From contig NZ_JAUMKD010000002.1 of the NCBI RefSeq assembly GCF_030519475.1, positions 367,501 through 431,500 on the forward strand: DNA of 64,000 nt. Direction: 5' to 3'. This stretch comes from Micromonospora sp. C28SCA-DRY-2. GTDB taxonomy: Bacteria; Actinomycetota; Actinomycetes; Mycobacteriales; Micromonosporaceae. The notes under the pieces were generated by a model. That model worked only from the letters and a program-made list of their open reading frames with translations. It ran no database searches and was not told the origin of the DNA. Every line of letters starts with the position of its first letter. Positions within the stretch are counted from its first letter, which is position 1. Shown here piece by piece: positions 44,244 through 54,127 of this stretch. The position numbers and the translations under genes are program-made.

Positions 44244-45290
44244 GTGAGCCCGGCCCGGCGCAGAGCGGGCCCGGCCGCCGGCGCGGCGCTACGACCGCCC
44301 ATCACGCCGATGCTCGCCGTGGCGGTCGACGCCGTACCCGAGGGCGCCGGGCTGGCGTACGAGCCGAAATGGGACGGCTGGCGAGCGCTGGCCTTCCGCT
44401 CGGCCGCCGGCGTCCACCTCCAGTCCCGCGCTGGCCGCGACCTCAGCACCTACTTCCCGGACATCACCCGGGCGGTACGGGCCGCCGTACCGCCCGGTGT
44501 GGTGCTCGACGGGGAGCTGGTTGCCTGGGAGCGGGAGAGGACGAACTTCGCTCTGCTGCAACGTCGGGTGACCGCGGGCCGGCAGCTGCTCGCCACCGCC
44601 CGCCGCCACCCCGCTCACTACGTCGTGTTCGACGTGCTCAGCGCGCCGCCGGGTGGGCCGCTCCTCGACGTCCCGCTCGCCGATCGTCGTGCCCTCCTGG
44701 TCGACCTGCTGGCGGGAGCGCCCCCGGCGATCACCCTGTCGCCGCAGACGACCGACGTGGCCCAGGCGGCCGAGTGGCTGGGCAGCTGGACAGCGGCGGG
44801 CGTCGAGGGTGTCATGATCAAGGAGCTGGGCGGACGCTACGAGGCGGGCCGGCGGGGCTGGCGGAAGTTCCGGGCCTACTGCACCACCGAGGCGGTGATC
44901 GGCGGTGTCACGGGGACGATCGACGCTCCGGAGAGCGCGTTGGTGGGGCGTCTGGACCGGCGCGGGCGGCTGCGCTACACCGGCCGGACGCACCCCCTGG
45001 GCGAGGGGCAGCGCCGCGAGCTGAGCGCCCTGCTCACACCCCCGCGGGCGCGGCGTCCGGGCGGCCCGGTGACCCACCCGTGGCCACAGCCGCTCCCCGC
45101 CGCCTGGTCCGGCCAGCTCGACCGTCCCGAGCCCCTGCGGTACACCCAGGTGGAACCGATCGTGGTGGCGGAGATCGAGGTCGACACGGCGTACGAGCAT
45201 CACCGGTGGCGGCACGGGGTCCGGTACCTGCGTCCACGGTTGGACCTGTCCGCCCACGACGTGCCGCTGCTGCTCGACGAGCCGGGGTAG
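44244..45290 (+). CDS. ATP-dependent DNA ligase (LigC-like)
   Basis: A 348-residue ligase. Adenylation motif I is YEPKWDGWRAL with nucleophile Lys42. Motif III is HYVVFDVLSAPPGG, motif IV is GVEGVMIKELGGRYEAGRRG, and motif V is WRKFRAYCTTEAVIGGV. The OB domain (about 215-330) follows. There is no polymerase or nuclease domain, so it resembles the stand-alone mycobacterial LigC used in accessory repair rather than LigD. The GTG start at 44244 is the best available; the preceding codons in frame are low-complexity. Confidence 0.9.
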   Translation: MSPARRRAGPAAGAALRPPITPMLAVAVDAVPEGAGLAYEPKWDGWRALAFRSAAGVHLQSRAGRDLSTYFPDITRAVRAAVPPGVVLDGELVAWERERTNFALLQRRVTAGRQLLATARRHPAHYVVFDVLSAPPGGPLLDVPLADRRALLVDLLAGAPPAITLSPQTTDVAQAAEWLGSWTAAGVEGVMIKELGGRYEAGRRGWRKFRAYCTTEAVIGGVTGTIDAPESALVGRLDRRGRLRYTGRTHPLGEGQRRELSALLTPPRARRPGGPVTHPWPQPLPAAWSGQLDRPEPLRYTQVEPIVVAEIEVDTAYEHHRWRHGVRYLRPRLDLSAHDVPLLLDEPG

Positions 45291-45518
45291 GGATCGGCGG
45301 CGCCGGCCGGTCGGTGGCGGCGGCGTCCCACGCGCCACCGCACGAGGCGAGGAAGCCGGCCACCGCCGCCTCGACGGCGCCGGTCCCCCGGTGAGGCTTC
45401 CTCCGCGCCCGCCACGATGACCGGTTTCGCACCCGGTGGGCGGGCGTACCGGCGGCACCGGTCACCCCGGCGGTGGGTCGGCGCGGAGAGCCCACCCGGG
45501 GTGCGGTACGAAGACACG

Positions 45519-46565
45519 GTGAGTTCCGTCAGCCTGTTCCTCGCCGAACCCGCGCCGAGCCCGGACCCGACGCCGAGCCCCCAGTGCCTGGAGGAGGCGC
45601 TCTGCAAGGCGGCCTGGGAGATCACCAACTCGGTCTGGTTCGCCGAGGGCAGTTACTGGATCCTGCTCAAGCCGCTGCGCGTGGTGCTGATCCTGCTGCT
45701 GGCGGTCGCCGCCCGGTGGCTGGTGCACCGGACGATCCGCCGGCTGGTGCGCACCACCACGGCCGCCGGGGTGCCCACCATGCTGCGGCCGCTGCGGGAG
45801 CGGATCCCCACCGCCGCGGCCGAGCCGGGCGAGTTCGTGCCGGAACGGCGGCGCCAGCGCGCCGAGGCGATCGGGTCGGTGCTGCGCAGCCTGACCACGG
45901 CGTTCATCTTCGGCATCGCGCTGCTGATGGTGCTCAAGGAGTTCAGCTTCGACCTCGCCCCGCTGCTGGCCAGCGCGGGCATCGCCGGGGTGGCGCTCGG
46001 CTTCGGCGCGCAGAGTCTGGTCAAGGACCTGATCGCCGGCCTGTTCATGCTCATCGAGGACCAGTACGGCGTGGGCGACACGGTCGACCTGGGCGAGGCG
46101 ACCGGGGTGGTGGAGTCGGTCGGGCTGCGGGTGACCACCGTCCGGGACGGGCGCGGGGTGCTCTGGTACATCCGCAACGGCGAGATCGTCCGGGTCGGCA
46201 ACAAGAGCCAGGGCTGGGCCCTGGTCGTGGTCGACCTGCCGATCGGCTTCGCCGGCACCGAGGAGGCCACCGCGGTGCTGCGCACCGCCGCCGCGTCGGT
46301 GGCGGTCGACCCGGAACTGTCGCCGGAGATCGTCGAGGCGCCCGAGGTGCTCGGGGTCGAGCAGATGACGGTGGAGGGCGCGGTGATCCGCACCGTCGTC
46401 AAGACCACCGCCGACGGGCAGTTCGCGGTCGGCCGCGAGTTGCGCCGCCGGCTCACCGAGGCGCTGGAGAACTCCGGGATCACCGCCCGGATCGCGGCCG
46501 CCCGCCTCTACCCGGGAATGGCCGCCGGCGGCCCCGGCGAGACCGGTCAGGGCGGCGCCACCTGA
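45519..46565 (+). CDS. MscS-family mechanosensitive ion channel
   Basis: A 348-residue membrane protein. There are hydrophobic helices near 48-65 (ILLKPLRVVLILLLAVAARW) and 125-145 (TTAFIFGIALLMVLKEF). The pore helix LLASAGIAGVALGFGAQSLVKDLIAGLFMLIEDQYGVGD (about 148-186) carries the Ala/Gly ridge of MscS. The beta domain has VVESVGLRVTTVRDGRGVLWYIRNGEI, again diagnostic. Two nearby GTG codons could start it; I chose the one giving VSSVSLFLAEP. The C-terminal Gly-rich tail is non-conserved. Confidence 0.92.
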   Translation: MSSVSLFLAEPAPSPDPTPSPQCLEEALCKAAWEITNSVWFAEGSYWILLKPLRVVLILLLAVAARWLVHRTIRRLVRTTTAAGVPTMLRPLRERIPTAAAEPGEFVPERRRQRAEAIGSVLRSLTTAFIFGIALLMVLKEFSFDLAPLLASAGIAGVALGFGAQSLVKDLIAGLFMLIEDQYGVGDTVDLGEATGVVESVGLRVTTVRDGRGVLWYIRNGEIVRVGNKSQGWALVVVDLPIGFAGTEEATAVLRTAAASVAVDPELSPEIVEAPEVLGVEQMTVEGAVIRTVVKTTADGQFAVGRELRRRLTEALENSGITARIAAARLYPGMAAGGPGETGQGGAT

Positions 46566-46811
46566 GTGGCCGGGTGGCCGAGCAGCATGGGGTCGCGGGC
46601 CGGCCGGCCCCTCGGGTATCGTCCGTTCGTTCAGTCGGGGATGCGACGATCAAGCCGTTCGCCCTAGCCAGTTGTCAGACGATCGGGCAGAATCCGGGGC
46701 ACGCGTTCCCCCCGGAACGTGATCACGTCCTCGCTGATCCGTAGATCTGACGACGGTTTCCCGGGCGCGTACGCCACGAGCGGTTGCACCCGGGAAACGA
46801 TGGAGGCGACG

Positions 46812-48239
46812 GTGTCCGACGAGCGACCCTCTCGGGAAGGGCCGGCCACCTTCCACGAGGTGTTCGCCCAGCGCGAGTATCGGGCGATCTTCGCGGCGAG
46901 CGCGCTCTCCTGGGTCGGCGACTACATCGCCAAGGCGGCCGTCACCCTCCTGGTCTACCGGGAGACCCGCTCGGTGGCGCTCTCCGCCGTCGCGTTCGCG
47001 ATCAGCTACCTGCCCTGGCTGGTCGGCGGCCCGCTGCTGTCCACCCTCGCCGAACGGCACCGCTACCGGCAGGTGATGGTCGCCTGCGACCTGATCCGGA
47101 TGGCCCTGATGGCGGTCATCGCCATCCCGAACATGCCGGTCAACGCGATCCTGGTGCTGCTCTTCGCCGCCACCCTGGCCAACCCGCCCAGCCAGGCCGC
47201 GAAGTCCGCGCTGATGCCGCTGGTGCTCACCGGCGACCGGCTCGTCCTCGGGCTCTCCCTGAACGCCAGCGCCGGCCAGGCCGCGCAGGTCGTCGGCTAC
47301 CTCGTCGGCGCGTCCGTGGCGGCGTTCAACCCGGCCGTCGCCCTGCTGATCAACGCGGCGACGTTCGCCGTCTCGGCCGCGCTGACCCGCTTCGGGGTCT
47401 CCGACCGGCCGCCGGCGATGACCGCCGCGCACCGCAGCCACCTGCTCCGGGAGACCGGCCAGGGGTTCCAGATCGTGTTCGGCACCCCGGTGCTGCGGGC
47501 CATCGCCGTGCTGGTGTTCAGCGCCATGCTCTTCTCCATCGTGCCCGAGGGGCTGGCCGCGGCCTGGGCGAGCGAGCACGGCGGCGAGGGGATGGACACC
47601 GGCGTCGCGCAGGCCGTCATCATGGCCGCCAACCCGGTCGGCTTCATCCTCGGCGGGCTGGTGGTCGGCCGGGCGTTCGGGCCGGACCGGCGGCTGGCAC
47701 TGATGCGGCCGCTCGCGGTGCTCGCCCCGGCGGTGCTGGTGCCCGCCCTGTTCGACCCGCCACCGGCGGTGGTGGCCCTGCTCGCCGGCGCCTGCGGGTT
47801 CGCGGTCGCCGGCATGCTGCCGATGGCCAACGGGCTGTTCGTGCGCGCCCTGCCCAGCGGCTTCCGGGCCCGGGCGTTCGGCGTGATGGCCAGCGGGGTG
47901 CAGGTGATCCAGGGCGTGGCGGTGCTGGCCACCGGGCTGCTCGCCGAGCGGTTCCCGATCCCGGCGGTGGTCGGGTGGTGGAGCGCGGCGGGCGTCCTGC
48001 TGATGGCCCTGGTGGCGCTGCGCTGGCCGAGCCGGGCCAGCGTCGACGCGGCGGTCACCGCGGCGGAACGGGCGAGCGGCGCGGCCGCCGAGCCGGCCGA
48101 GGACCCGACCGTGGAGCAGACCGGCGGCGCGCCGGACCGGGGCGAGGGCGGGGCGGGCGAACGGCCGTCGGACGGGGGCGGCGGTCCGGTCGCCGGCCGG
48201 CCCGGCGAACCGGGGCGGCCCCGGCACGCGGTGAGCTGA
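46812..48239 (+). CDS. MFS transporter
   Basis: A 475-residue permease of the major facilitator superfamily, MdfA/enterobactin-exporter-like group (VFAQREYRAIFAASALSWVGDYIAKAAVTLLVYRETRS). Twelve helices can be traced between about 25 and 415. A disordered Gly/Pro/Glu tail follows (about 420-475). The GTG at 46812 is favoured because GGAGG lies five bases before it; an ATG four codons earlier overlaps that Shine-Dalgarno sequence. Substrate unknown. It precedes the haemoglobin gene by 63 bases. Confidence 0.9.
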   Translation: MSDERPSREGPATFHEVFAQREYRAIFAASALSWVGDYIAKAAVTLLVYRETRSVALSAVAFAISYLPWLVGGPLLSTLAERHRYRQVMVACDLIRMALMAVIAIPNMPVNAILVLLFAATLANPPSQAAKSALMPLVLTGDRLVLGLSLNASAGQAAQVVGYLVGASVAAFNPAVALLINAATFAVSAALTRFGVSDRPPAMTAAHRSHLLRETGQGFQIVFGTPVLRAIAVLVFSAMLFSIVPEGLAAAWASEHGGEGMDTGVAQAVIMAANPVGFILGGLVVGRAFGPDRRLALMRPLAVLAPAVLVPALFDPPPAVVALLAGACGFAVAGMLPMANGLFVRALPSGFRARAFGVMASGVQVIQGVAVLATGLLAERFPIPAVVGWWSAAGVLLMALVALRWPSRASVDAAVTAAERASGAAAEPAEDPTVEQTGGAPDRGEGGAGERPSDGGGGPVAGRPGEPGRPRHAVS

Positions 48240-48302
48240 CTTACACCCGTACCCCGGTCCCTCCCCCGGGTTCGGCCCGGGGGCACCTGGCAGGATGGAA
48301 CG

Positions 48303-48734
48303 GTGAATCCCGCTGCTGAGTCCGACCGTCCCCGGCCCTCGGTGACCCTCTTCGAGGCGATCGGCGGTGAGCCCGCCTTCCGCAAGCTGGTCGACGAGTT
48401 CTACGCGGGGGTCGCCGACGACCCGCTGCTGCGCCCGATGTACCCGGAGGAGGACCTGGGCCCGGCGGCGGACCGGCTGACGCTGTTCCTGATGCAGTAC
48501 TGGGGCGGCCCGAACACCTACTCGGCCCAGCGGGGGCACCCGCGGCTGCGGATGCGGCACGCGCCGTTCCGGATCGGCGCGGCCGAGCGGGACGCCTGGC
48601 TGCGGCACATGCGCACGGCCGTCGACCGCCTCGACCTGCCGCCGGAGCTCGCCACCGCGCTCTGGGACTACCTGGAGCGGGCCGCGTACTTCATGGTCAA
48701 CGTGATGGAGGACCCGGCCGCCGGGACGCCGTAG
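48303..48734 (+). CDS. glbO: Group II truncated haemoglobin
   Basis: A 143-residue 2-over-2 globin of the HbO type. Features: TLFEAIGGEPAFRKLVDEFYAGVADDPLLRPMYP with TyrB10, FLMQYWGGPNTYSAQRGHPRLRMRHAPFRIG with the proximal His, and DAWLRHM with the group II-specific TrpG8. These proteins bind oxygen or nitric oxide and are implicated in detoxification and redox functions in actinobacteria. The start is GTG. It is downstream of the MFS gene on the same strand. Confidence 0.94.
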   Translation: MNPAAESDRPRPSVTLFEAIGGEPAFRKLVDEFYAGVADDPLLRPMYPEEDLGPAADRLTLFLMQYWGGPNTYSAQRGHPRLRMRHAPFRIGAAERDAWLRHMRTAVDRLDLPPELATALWDYLERAAYFMVNVMEDPAAGTP

Positions 48735-48860
48735 CCGTCGGCACGGCGGCGGGCACGCCTCGCGACCCGGCAGCCACGCCCGGGTAGGCCAGCCGGCGGG
48801 CGGCCGGCCCGGTAGACAGGCGACCACGCCCGGCGGACCGCGGCCCGGGCGGGCGGGCGG

Positions 48861-49445
48861 TCAGAGCAGGGCGCCCTCGTCGTGCAGCCAGTCGACGAAG
48901 CTGGTGGCCACCGCGGCGCCGCAGTCGAGCATCTCGACCAGGAGCGCGTCGTGCGTCCCGGCACCGAAGGGCACCTGGAGTTCGGCGTAGATGGGCAGCT
49001 GGCCGCGCTCGGTGGGGTCGCCGACGTAGGCCTTGCAGAACCGGCGGGTGTGGTTCCACTCGTTGACCACCCGGTAGGCCCGGTCGGCCCAGTCGGGCGG
49101 GACCGTCGCGTGTGGACGCGCCCGCATCACCAGGATCTCGTCCTCCGGGCCTTCGAGGGTGACCAGCACCGCGTGCCGCTCCCACATGGCCAGCAGGTTG
49201 CCGTCACCGTCGGCCAGGTAACGCACGTCGAGCAGGTCGAGCGCCTCGCAGACCCGGCCGAGGGTGACCGGCTCGACCGTGGCTCGCATCTCCGGGATGG
49301 CGGGCCGGTCGACGGCCGGGGAGTCGTCCTCCGGCTGCCGGGGGGTCGGTGGCCCGACCCGGACGGTGCCCTCCACTGTGATCCCGCTTCGAGTTTCCGG
49401 ATCGCCGCCGTTGGCGGGACCGGGGCGCCATGACCACCACGGCAT
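48861..49445 (-). CDS. YbjN-domain protein
   Basis: A 194-residue protein. The YbjN/type III chaperone-like domain (about 55-190) has VCEALDLLDVRYLADGDGNLLAMW, VPPDWADRAYRVVNEWNHTRRFCKAYVGD, and the C-terminal GTHDALLVEMLDCGAAVATSFVDWLHDEGALL, all typical of actinobacterial YbjN proteins. The first 50 residues are Pro/Trp-rich and variable. Function unknown; possibly a sensory or folding partner. The start ATG gives MPWWSWRPGP. Confidence 0.85.
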   Translation of the reverse strand: MPWWSWRPGPANGGDPETRSGITVEGTVRVGPPTPRQPEDDSPAVDRPAIPEMRATVEPVTLGRVCEALDLLDVRYLADGDGNLLAMWERHAVLVTLEGPEDEILVMRARPHATVPPDWADRAYRVVNEWNHTRRFCKAYVGDPTERGQLPIYAELQVPFGAGTHDALLVEMLDCGAAVATSFVDWLHDEGALL

Positions 49446-49576
49446 CGCTCGCGCACCTCACTCCCCAGCGGATCCAGTCGCCTACGGTGCGTTGGATCCG
49501 AGGATGGACGGTACCCGGACAGCCGGGTTGAAGCATCCCCCCAACGGGAGCCCCAAACCAGAAGAATGACCAGGGG

Positions 49577-50293
49577 TCAGCCGAACGGATGACCACCAGA
49601 GGGCCGTACGGCAAGATCAGTGGCCGTCTGCGACCAGGTCGCTCCGTATGGTCCCACCAGGCCGACCCAACGTCCGGCCGTACGCACCTGGACGTCGGCG
49701 GCGTCGGTGTCGCCGGAGCCGCCGCCCGGCGCGCCCAGGAAGCCCATCCGGACCAGCCCCTGGACCAGCCGCTGGGTCACCTCGACCGGCTCGCCCGGCG
49801 GGTCGTCCGGGGTCACCACGACCGGCACGTGGTCGAGCAGCGCGTCGCGCAGCGCCCGCTGCCCCACCGCCCGTCCGGCCACCCCGTGGGTGCTGGCGGC
49901 GCGCAGCGTGCCCGCCGCCGCCTCGGCGATCCGGCGCAGCTCACCACCGGGCAGCGTCTCCACCCGGCGACTGGCCGCCGGCGGCAGCGGCCACCGCCAC
50001 TGCGCGTCGCGTCGCGCCGGCAACTCCCCCCGCCCCTCGGTGAGCGCCGCCAGCAGGTCGCCCGCGCCCACCGTGACGTCGCCCGGCGCCGCGCCGGCCA
50101 CCGTGCGCACCACCAGCACCCCCCACGGCAGGCGGGCCCAGAGGGCGGTACGCCCCGGCGCGCCGGCCGGCCGGAGCCGGACCAGGGCACCCCGGTCCAG
50201 CCGGACCAGCCGGGCGAGGAAGGCGCCCGCGTCGGCGACGTCGGCGATCCCGTGCCCACCCGCGGCGTCGACCGGGTGACCGGCCGCGGTCAC
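49577..50293 (-). CDS. Protein of unknown function in the ettA operon
   Basis: A 238-residue Ala/Gly/Arg-rich soluble protein. Recognisable pieces are IADVADAGAFLARLVRLDRGALVRLRPAG, RTALWARLPWGVLVVRTVAG, GVAGRAVGQRALRDALLDHVPVVVTPDD and a closing DVQVRTAGRWVGLVGPYGATWSQTATDLAVRP. The GTG overlaps the thioesterase stop by four bases, so it is coupled. Similar proteins appear beside ettA and the thioesterase in Micromonosporaceae as far as I recall, without a function. Confidence 0.75.
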   Translation of the reverse strand: MTAAGHPVDAAGGHGIADVADAGAFLARLVRLDRGALVRLRPAGAPGRTALWARLPWGVLVVRTVAGAAPGDVTVGAGDLLAALTEGRGELPARRDAQWRWPLPPAASRRVETLPGGELRRIAEAAAGTLRAASTHGVAGRAVGQRALRDALLDHVPVVVTPDDPPGEPVEVTQRLVQGLVRMGFLGAPGGGSGDTDAADVQVRTAGRWVGLVGPYGATWSQTATDLAVRPSGGHPFG

Positions 50294-50733
50294 GCCGCGC
50301 CCTGCGGGGCGTACGCCAGGAGGAACTGGCGCTCCTCGGCGGTGACCCGGCGCGGCAGCTGCCGGTCGAGGTCGAACGGGACCAGCACCGAGCGGGCCCG
50401 GCTGGCCAGCACCTCGCCGTCGTACAACTCGTAGGCGACGGTGAACGAGGCGGCCCGGATCTCCTCCACCCAGAGTTCGATCCGGACGGTCGGCGCCGTC
50501 TCCGCGGTGGCCCGGCCCAGGGCGTAGTCGACCGGGCGCAGGTAGTCGACCTCGTGCCGGCGGATCACCACGCCGTCGGCGAACGAGCCCACTCCCCACG
50601 CCCGGCCGCCGGCGAACATCAACGCCACCCGGGCCTCCTCGTAGAGGGTGAGGAAGCGCGAGTTGTTGACGTGGCCGTACGCGTCCAGGTCGGACCACCG
50701 CAGGGTGCAGTGGTAGACGAACCGGTCGGCCAC
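50290..50733 (-). CDS. Acyl-CoA thioesterase (hot-dog fold, 4HBT-like)
   Basis: A 147-residue single hot-dog-domain thioesterase. The active-site region is LRWSDLDAYGHVNNSRFLTLYEEARVALM, with the catalytic Asp of the 4-hydroxybenzoyl-CoA thioesterase type, followed by HEVDYLRPVDYALGRA. It is the second gene of the ettA operon, starting (GTG) one base after the ettA stop. The natural acyl-CoA substrate cannot be told from sequence. Confidence 0.92.
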   Translation of the reverse strand: MADRFVYHCTLRWSDLDAYGHVNNSRFLTLYEEARVALMFAGGRAWGVGSFADGVVIRRHEVDYLRPVDYALGRATAETAPTVRIELWVEEIRAASFTVAYELYDGEVLASRARSVLVPFDLDRQLPRRVTAEERQFLLAYAPQGAA

Positions 50734-50734
50734 G

Positions 50735-52411
50735 TCAGTCGCGGGTCAGCTTGCGGTAGGTCACCCGGTGCGGCCGGGCGGCCTCGGCGCCGAGCCGGTC
50801 GATCTTGTTCTTCTCGTACGCCTCGAAGTTGCCCTCGAACCAGAACCACTTCGCCGGGTTCTGGTCGTCGCCCTCCCAGGCCAGGATGTGCGTGGCGACC
50901 CGGTCGAGGAACATCCGGTCGTGCGAGATGACCACGGCGCAGCCGGGGAACTCCAGCAGCGCGTTCTCCAGGCTGCCGAGCGTCTCGACGTCGAGGTCGT
51001 TGGTCGGCTCGTCGAGCAGGATCACGTTGCCGCCGATCTTCAGCGTCAGCGCCAGGTTGAGCCGGTTGCGCTCGCCGCCGGAGAGCACCTTGGTCGGCTT
51101 CTGCTGGTCCGGGCCCTTGAACCCGAACGCCGCGATGTACGCCCGGGACGGCATCTCGACCTTGCCGACCAGGAGGTGGTCCAGCCCGTCGGAGACGGTC
51201 TCCCAGACCGTCCGGTCACCGGCCAGCCCCGCCCGGCTCTGGTCGACGTACGACAGCGAGACGGTGTCGCCGACCTTCACCGAGCCGGAGGTCGGCTCCT
51301 CCAGCCCGACGATGGTCTTGAACAGGGTGGTCTTGCCGACGCCGTTCGGACCGATCACGCCGACGATGCCGTTGCGCGGCAGCGAGAACGACAGGTCGTC
51401 GATCAGCACCCGGTCGCCGAAGGCCTTGACCAGGTTGTTGACCTCGATCACGGTGCTGCCCAGGCGGGGACCCGGCGGGATCTGGATCTCCTCGAAGTCC
51501 AGCTTGCGGGTCTGCTCGGCCGCGGTGGCCATCTCCTCGTACCGCTCGAGGCGGGCCTTGGACTTGGTCTGCCGGGCCTTGGCGTTGGAGCGGACCCACT
51601 CCAGCTCCTCGTCGAGGCGCTTCTTCATCTTGGCGTCGCGGCGGCCCTCGACGGCCATCCGGGCCGCCTTCTTCTCCAGGTAGGTGGAGTAGTTGCCCTG
51701 GTAGCCGATGGCTCGGCCGCGGTCCAGCTCCAGGATCCAGCCGGCCACGTTGTCCAGGAAGTACCGGTCGTGGGTGATGGCGATCACCGTGCCGGCGTAC
51801 TTGGCCAGGTGCTGCTCCAGCCACTGCACGCTCTCCGCGTCCAGGTGGTTGGTGGGCTCGTCGAGCAGCAACAGGTCGGGCGCCTCCAGCAGCAGCTTGC
51901 ACAGCGCCACCCGGCGGCGCTCACCGCCGGAGAGCTTGGTGACGTCGGCGTCCGGCGGCGGGCAGCGCAGCGCGTCCATGGCCAGTTCGAGCTTGGAGTC
52001 GATGTCCCACGCGTCGGCGTTGTCCAGCTCCTCCTGGAGCTTGCCCATCTCCTCCATCAGCTCGTCGGAGTAGTCGGTCGCCATCTGCTCGGCGATCTTG
52101 TTGAACCGCTCGAGCTTGGCCTTGATCTCGGCGACCGCCTCCTCGACGTTGCCGAGGACGGTCTTGGCGTCGTTGAGCGGCGGCTCCTGGGCCAGCATGC
52201 CCACGGTGTAGCCGGGCATCAGCCGGGCCTCGCCGTTGCTCGGCCGGTCCCACCCTGCCATGATCTTGAGGAGGCTGGACTTACCGGCGCCGTTCGGGCC
52301 GACCACACCGATCTTGGCCCCCGGCAGGAAGCTCAGCGTCACGTTGTCGAGCACGACCTTGTCGCCGTGCGCCTTGCGCGCCTTTTCCAGGACGTAGATG
52401 TACTGGGCCAC
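50735..52411 (-). CDS. ettA: EttA, energy-dependent translational throttle (ABC-F ATPase)
   Basis: A 558-residue ABC-F protein with two ATPase domains and no membrane segments. Walker A motifs are VGPNGAGKSSL and IGPNGVGKTTL, the signatures LSGGERRRVALC and LSGGERNRLNLA, and the Walker B motifs LLLDEPTNHLDAE and ILLDEPTNDLDVE. The linker between domains (about 240-320) is basic and coiled. It binds the ribosomal E site and gates entry into elongation according to ATP/ADP. Start MAQYIYVLEKARKAHGDKVVL is the family norm. First gene of a three-gene operon. Confidence 0.96.
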   Translation of the reverse strand: MAQYIYVLEKARKAHGDKVVLDNVTLSFLPGAKIGVVGPNGAGKSSLLKIMAGWDRPSNGEARLMPGYTVGMLAQEPPLNDAKTVLGNVEEAVAEIKAKLERFNKIAEQMATDYSDELMEEMGKLQEELDNADAWDIDSKLELAMDALRCPPPDADVTKLSGGERRRVALCKLLLEAPDLLLLDEPTNHLDAESVQWLEQHLAKYAGTVIAITHDRYFLDNVAGWILELDRGRAIGYQGNYSTYLEKKAARMAVEGRRDAKMKKRLDEELEWVRSNAKARQTKSKARLERYEEMATAAEQTRKLDFEEIQIPPGPRLGSTVIEVNNLVKAFGDRVLIDDLSFSLPRNGIVGVIGPNGVGKTTLFKTIVGLEEPTSGSVKVGDTVSLSYVDQSRAGLAGDRTVWETVSDGLDHLLVGKVEMPSRAYIAAFGFKGPDQQKPTKVLSGGERNRLNLALTLKIGGNVILLDEPTNDLDVETLGSLENALLEFPGCAVVISHDRMFLDRVATHILAWEGDDQNPAKWFWFEGNFEAYEKNKIDRLGAEAARPHRVTYRKLTRD

Positions 52412-52726
52412 GGTGCGGGCTACCTCCGTAGGTTGCGACTGGGAGCCGGCGGGCGAGGGCGCGGGCTGGTCGTCACCCGCGGCCGCCGGCCGGGGCCGGC
52501 CGCACGCACGCCGCTGTCAATCCTGACAGGTACGCGTCGCGACGCCCACATCACCCCGCCGCGGGCGTGCCGGCGGGCGGTCCGCCGGCCGGTCTGTTGA
52601 CAAGATCACCTCCAGGGTTCGGCGCCGGTGGGACGGGTAGGGAACTCCGGCACGGGGCCCCAGACGCCGCAGCTACGCTCAGTACGCTCATGCGGTTGAC
52701 CCGTCAGCACCCGGAGGTGGCCGAAC
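52412..52726. other. 315-base divergent regulatory gap between ettA and otsA
   Basis: Contains a perfect small dyad CTGTCA-ATCC-TGACAG (52514-52529), whose minus strand includes a consensus TTGACA, and a second TTGACA on the plus strand near 52597. TACGCT occurs twice near 52673-52690 and could be an otsA -10. I cannot pair these into complete promoters. Confidence 0.4.
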
Positions 52727-54127
52727 GTGACCGTCCGCAGCTCCTTTGTCGTAGTGGCGAACCGCTTGCCGGTCGACGAGGTGAGCACACCCGAGGGACG
52801 CCAGTGGCGACGCAGCCCCGGCGGGCTGGTCACCGCCCTGCACCCCGTCCTCGCCGAGCACCAGGGCACCTGGGTCGGCTGGGCCGGCGGCACGGGCGCC
52901 GCCCCGGAGCCGTTCGACCTGGAGGGCATCCGGCTGCACCCGGTGCCGCTCAGCGCCGAGGAGCTGGAGCGCTACTACGAGGGGCAGTCCAACGCCACCA
53001 TCTGGCCGCTCTACCACGACGCCGTGGAGACGCCGGCCTACAAACGGCGCTGGCGGGAGGCGTACCGGCTGGTCAACGCCCGGTTCGCGGAGGCCGCGGC
53101 GGACGTCGCCGCCGAGGGCGCCACGGTCTGGGTGCAGGACTACCAGCTCCAGCTGGTGCCGGCCATGCTCCGGGAACTGCGCCCGGACCTGCGGATCGGC
53201 TTCTTCCTGCACATCCCGTTCCCGCCGATCGAGCTGTTCATGCAGATGCCGTTCCGCACCGAGATCCTGCGCGGCCTGCTCGGCGCCGACCTGGTCGGCT
53301 TCCAGCAGCGGCTGGCCGCGCAGAACTTCGTCCGGCTGGCCCGGCACCTGCTCGGGCTCCGCTACGAGGGGCAGATGATCCAGGTCGACGGGCGCCAGGT
53401 GAAGGCCGGCGCCTTCCCGATCAGCATCGACACCCGGGAGATGGAACGGATGGCCGCCGACCCGGCGGTGCAGGCCCGGGCCAAGGAGATCCGCGAGGAA
53501 CTGGGCAACCCCAAGACGATCATCCTGGGCGTCGACCGGCTCGACTACACCAAGGGCATCGAGTTGCGGCTCAAGGCCTTCCGCGAGCTGCTGGCTGACG
53601 GAAAGCTGACAGTCCCGGAGGCCGTCATGGTGCAGGTGGCCACGCCGAGCCGCGAGCGGGTCGAGCACTACCAGGCACTTCGGGTCAAGGTCGAGCGCGA
53701 GGTTGGTCGGATTAATGGCGAATTCGGCAGGGTCGGCGTGCCGGCGGTGCATTATCTGCATCAGTCGTACAGTCGCAGTGAACTGGCCGCGATGTACGTC
53801 GCTGCCGACGTGATGATGGTGACCCCGCTGCGAGACGGAATGAATCTGGTGGCCAAGGAGTACGTCGCATCGCGCGCCGACCAGGGCGGCGCGCTCGTGC
53901 TCAGTGAGTTCGCCGGCGCCGCCACCGAGCTGCGCCAGGCGTTCCTGTGCAACCCACACGACCCGGACGCGGTCAAGGACGCGCTGCTGCGGGCCGTGCA
54001 CGTGGAGAAGCCGGAGGCCCGCCGCCGGATGCGGATAATGCAACGCCACCTGCGTACCCACGACGTGGGTCACTGGGCCAAGTCGTTCCTCACCGAGCTG
54101 GGTGTGCCCGAGGCGGAGGCCGCGTGA
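52727..54127 (+). CDS. otsA: Trehalose-6-phosphate synthase
   Basis: A 466-residue GT20 glycosyltransferase that joins UDP-glucose (or GDP-glucose) with glucose-6-phosphate. Motifs: [61 protein letters not shown] and [16 protein letters not shown]. The start is GTG. A stretch from about 53590 to 53880 uses many codons avoided elsewhere (GGT, ATT, AAT, CAT, TAT, AGT, GAA) while the protein stays conserved. The stop overlaps the start of the next gene by four bases (GTGA). Confidence 0.97.
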   Translation: MTVRSSFVVVANRLPVDEVSTPEGRQWRRSPGGLVTALHPVLAEHQGTWVGWAGGTGAAPEPFDLEGIRLHPVPLSAEELERYYEGQSNATIWPLYHDAVETPAYKRRWREAYRLVNARFAEAAADVAAEGATVWVQDYQLQLVPAMLRELRPDLRIGFFLHIPFPPIELFMQMPFRTEILRGLLGADLVGFQQRLAAQNFVRLARHLLGLRYEGQMIQVDGRQVKAGAFPISIDTREMERMAADPAVQARAKEIREELGNPKTIILGVDRLDYTKGIELRLKAFRELLADGKLTVPEAVMVQVATPSRERVEHYQALRVKVEREVGRINGEFGRVGVPAVHYLHQSYSRSELAAMYVAADVMMVTPLRDGMNLVAKEYVASRADQGGALVLSEFAGAATELRQAFLCNPHDPDAVKDALLRAVHVEKPEARRRMRIMQRHLRTHDVGHWAKSFLTELGVPEAEAA

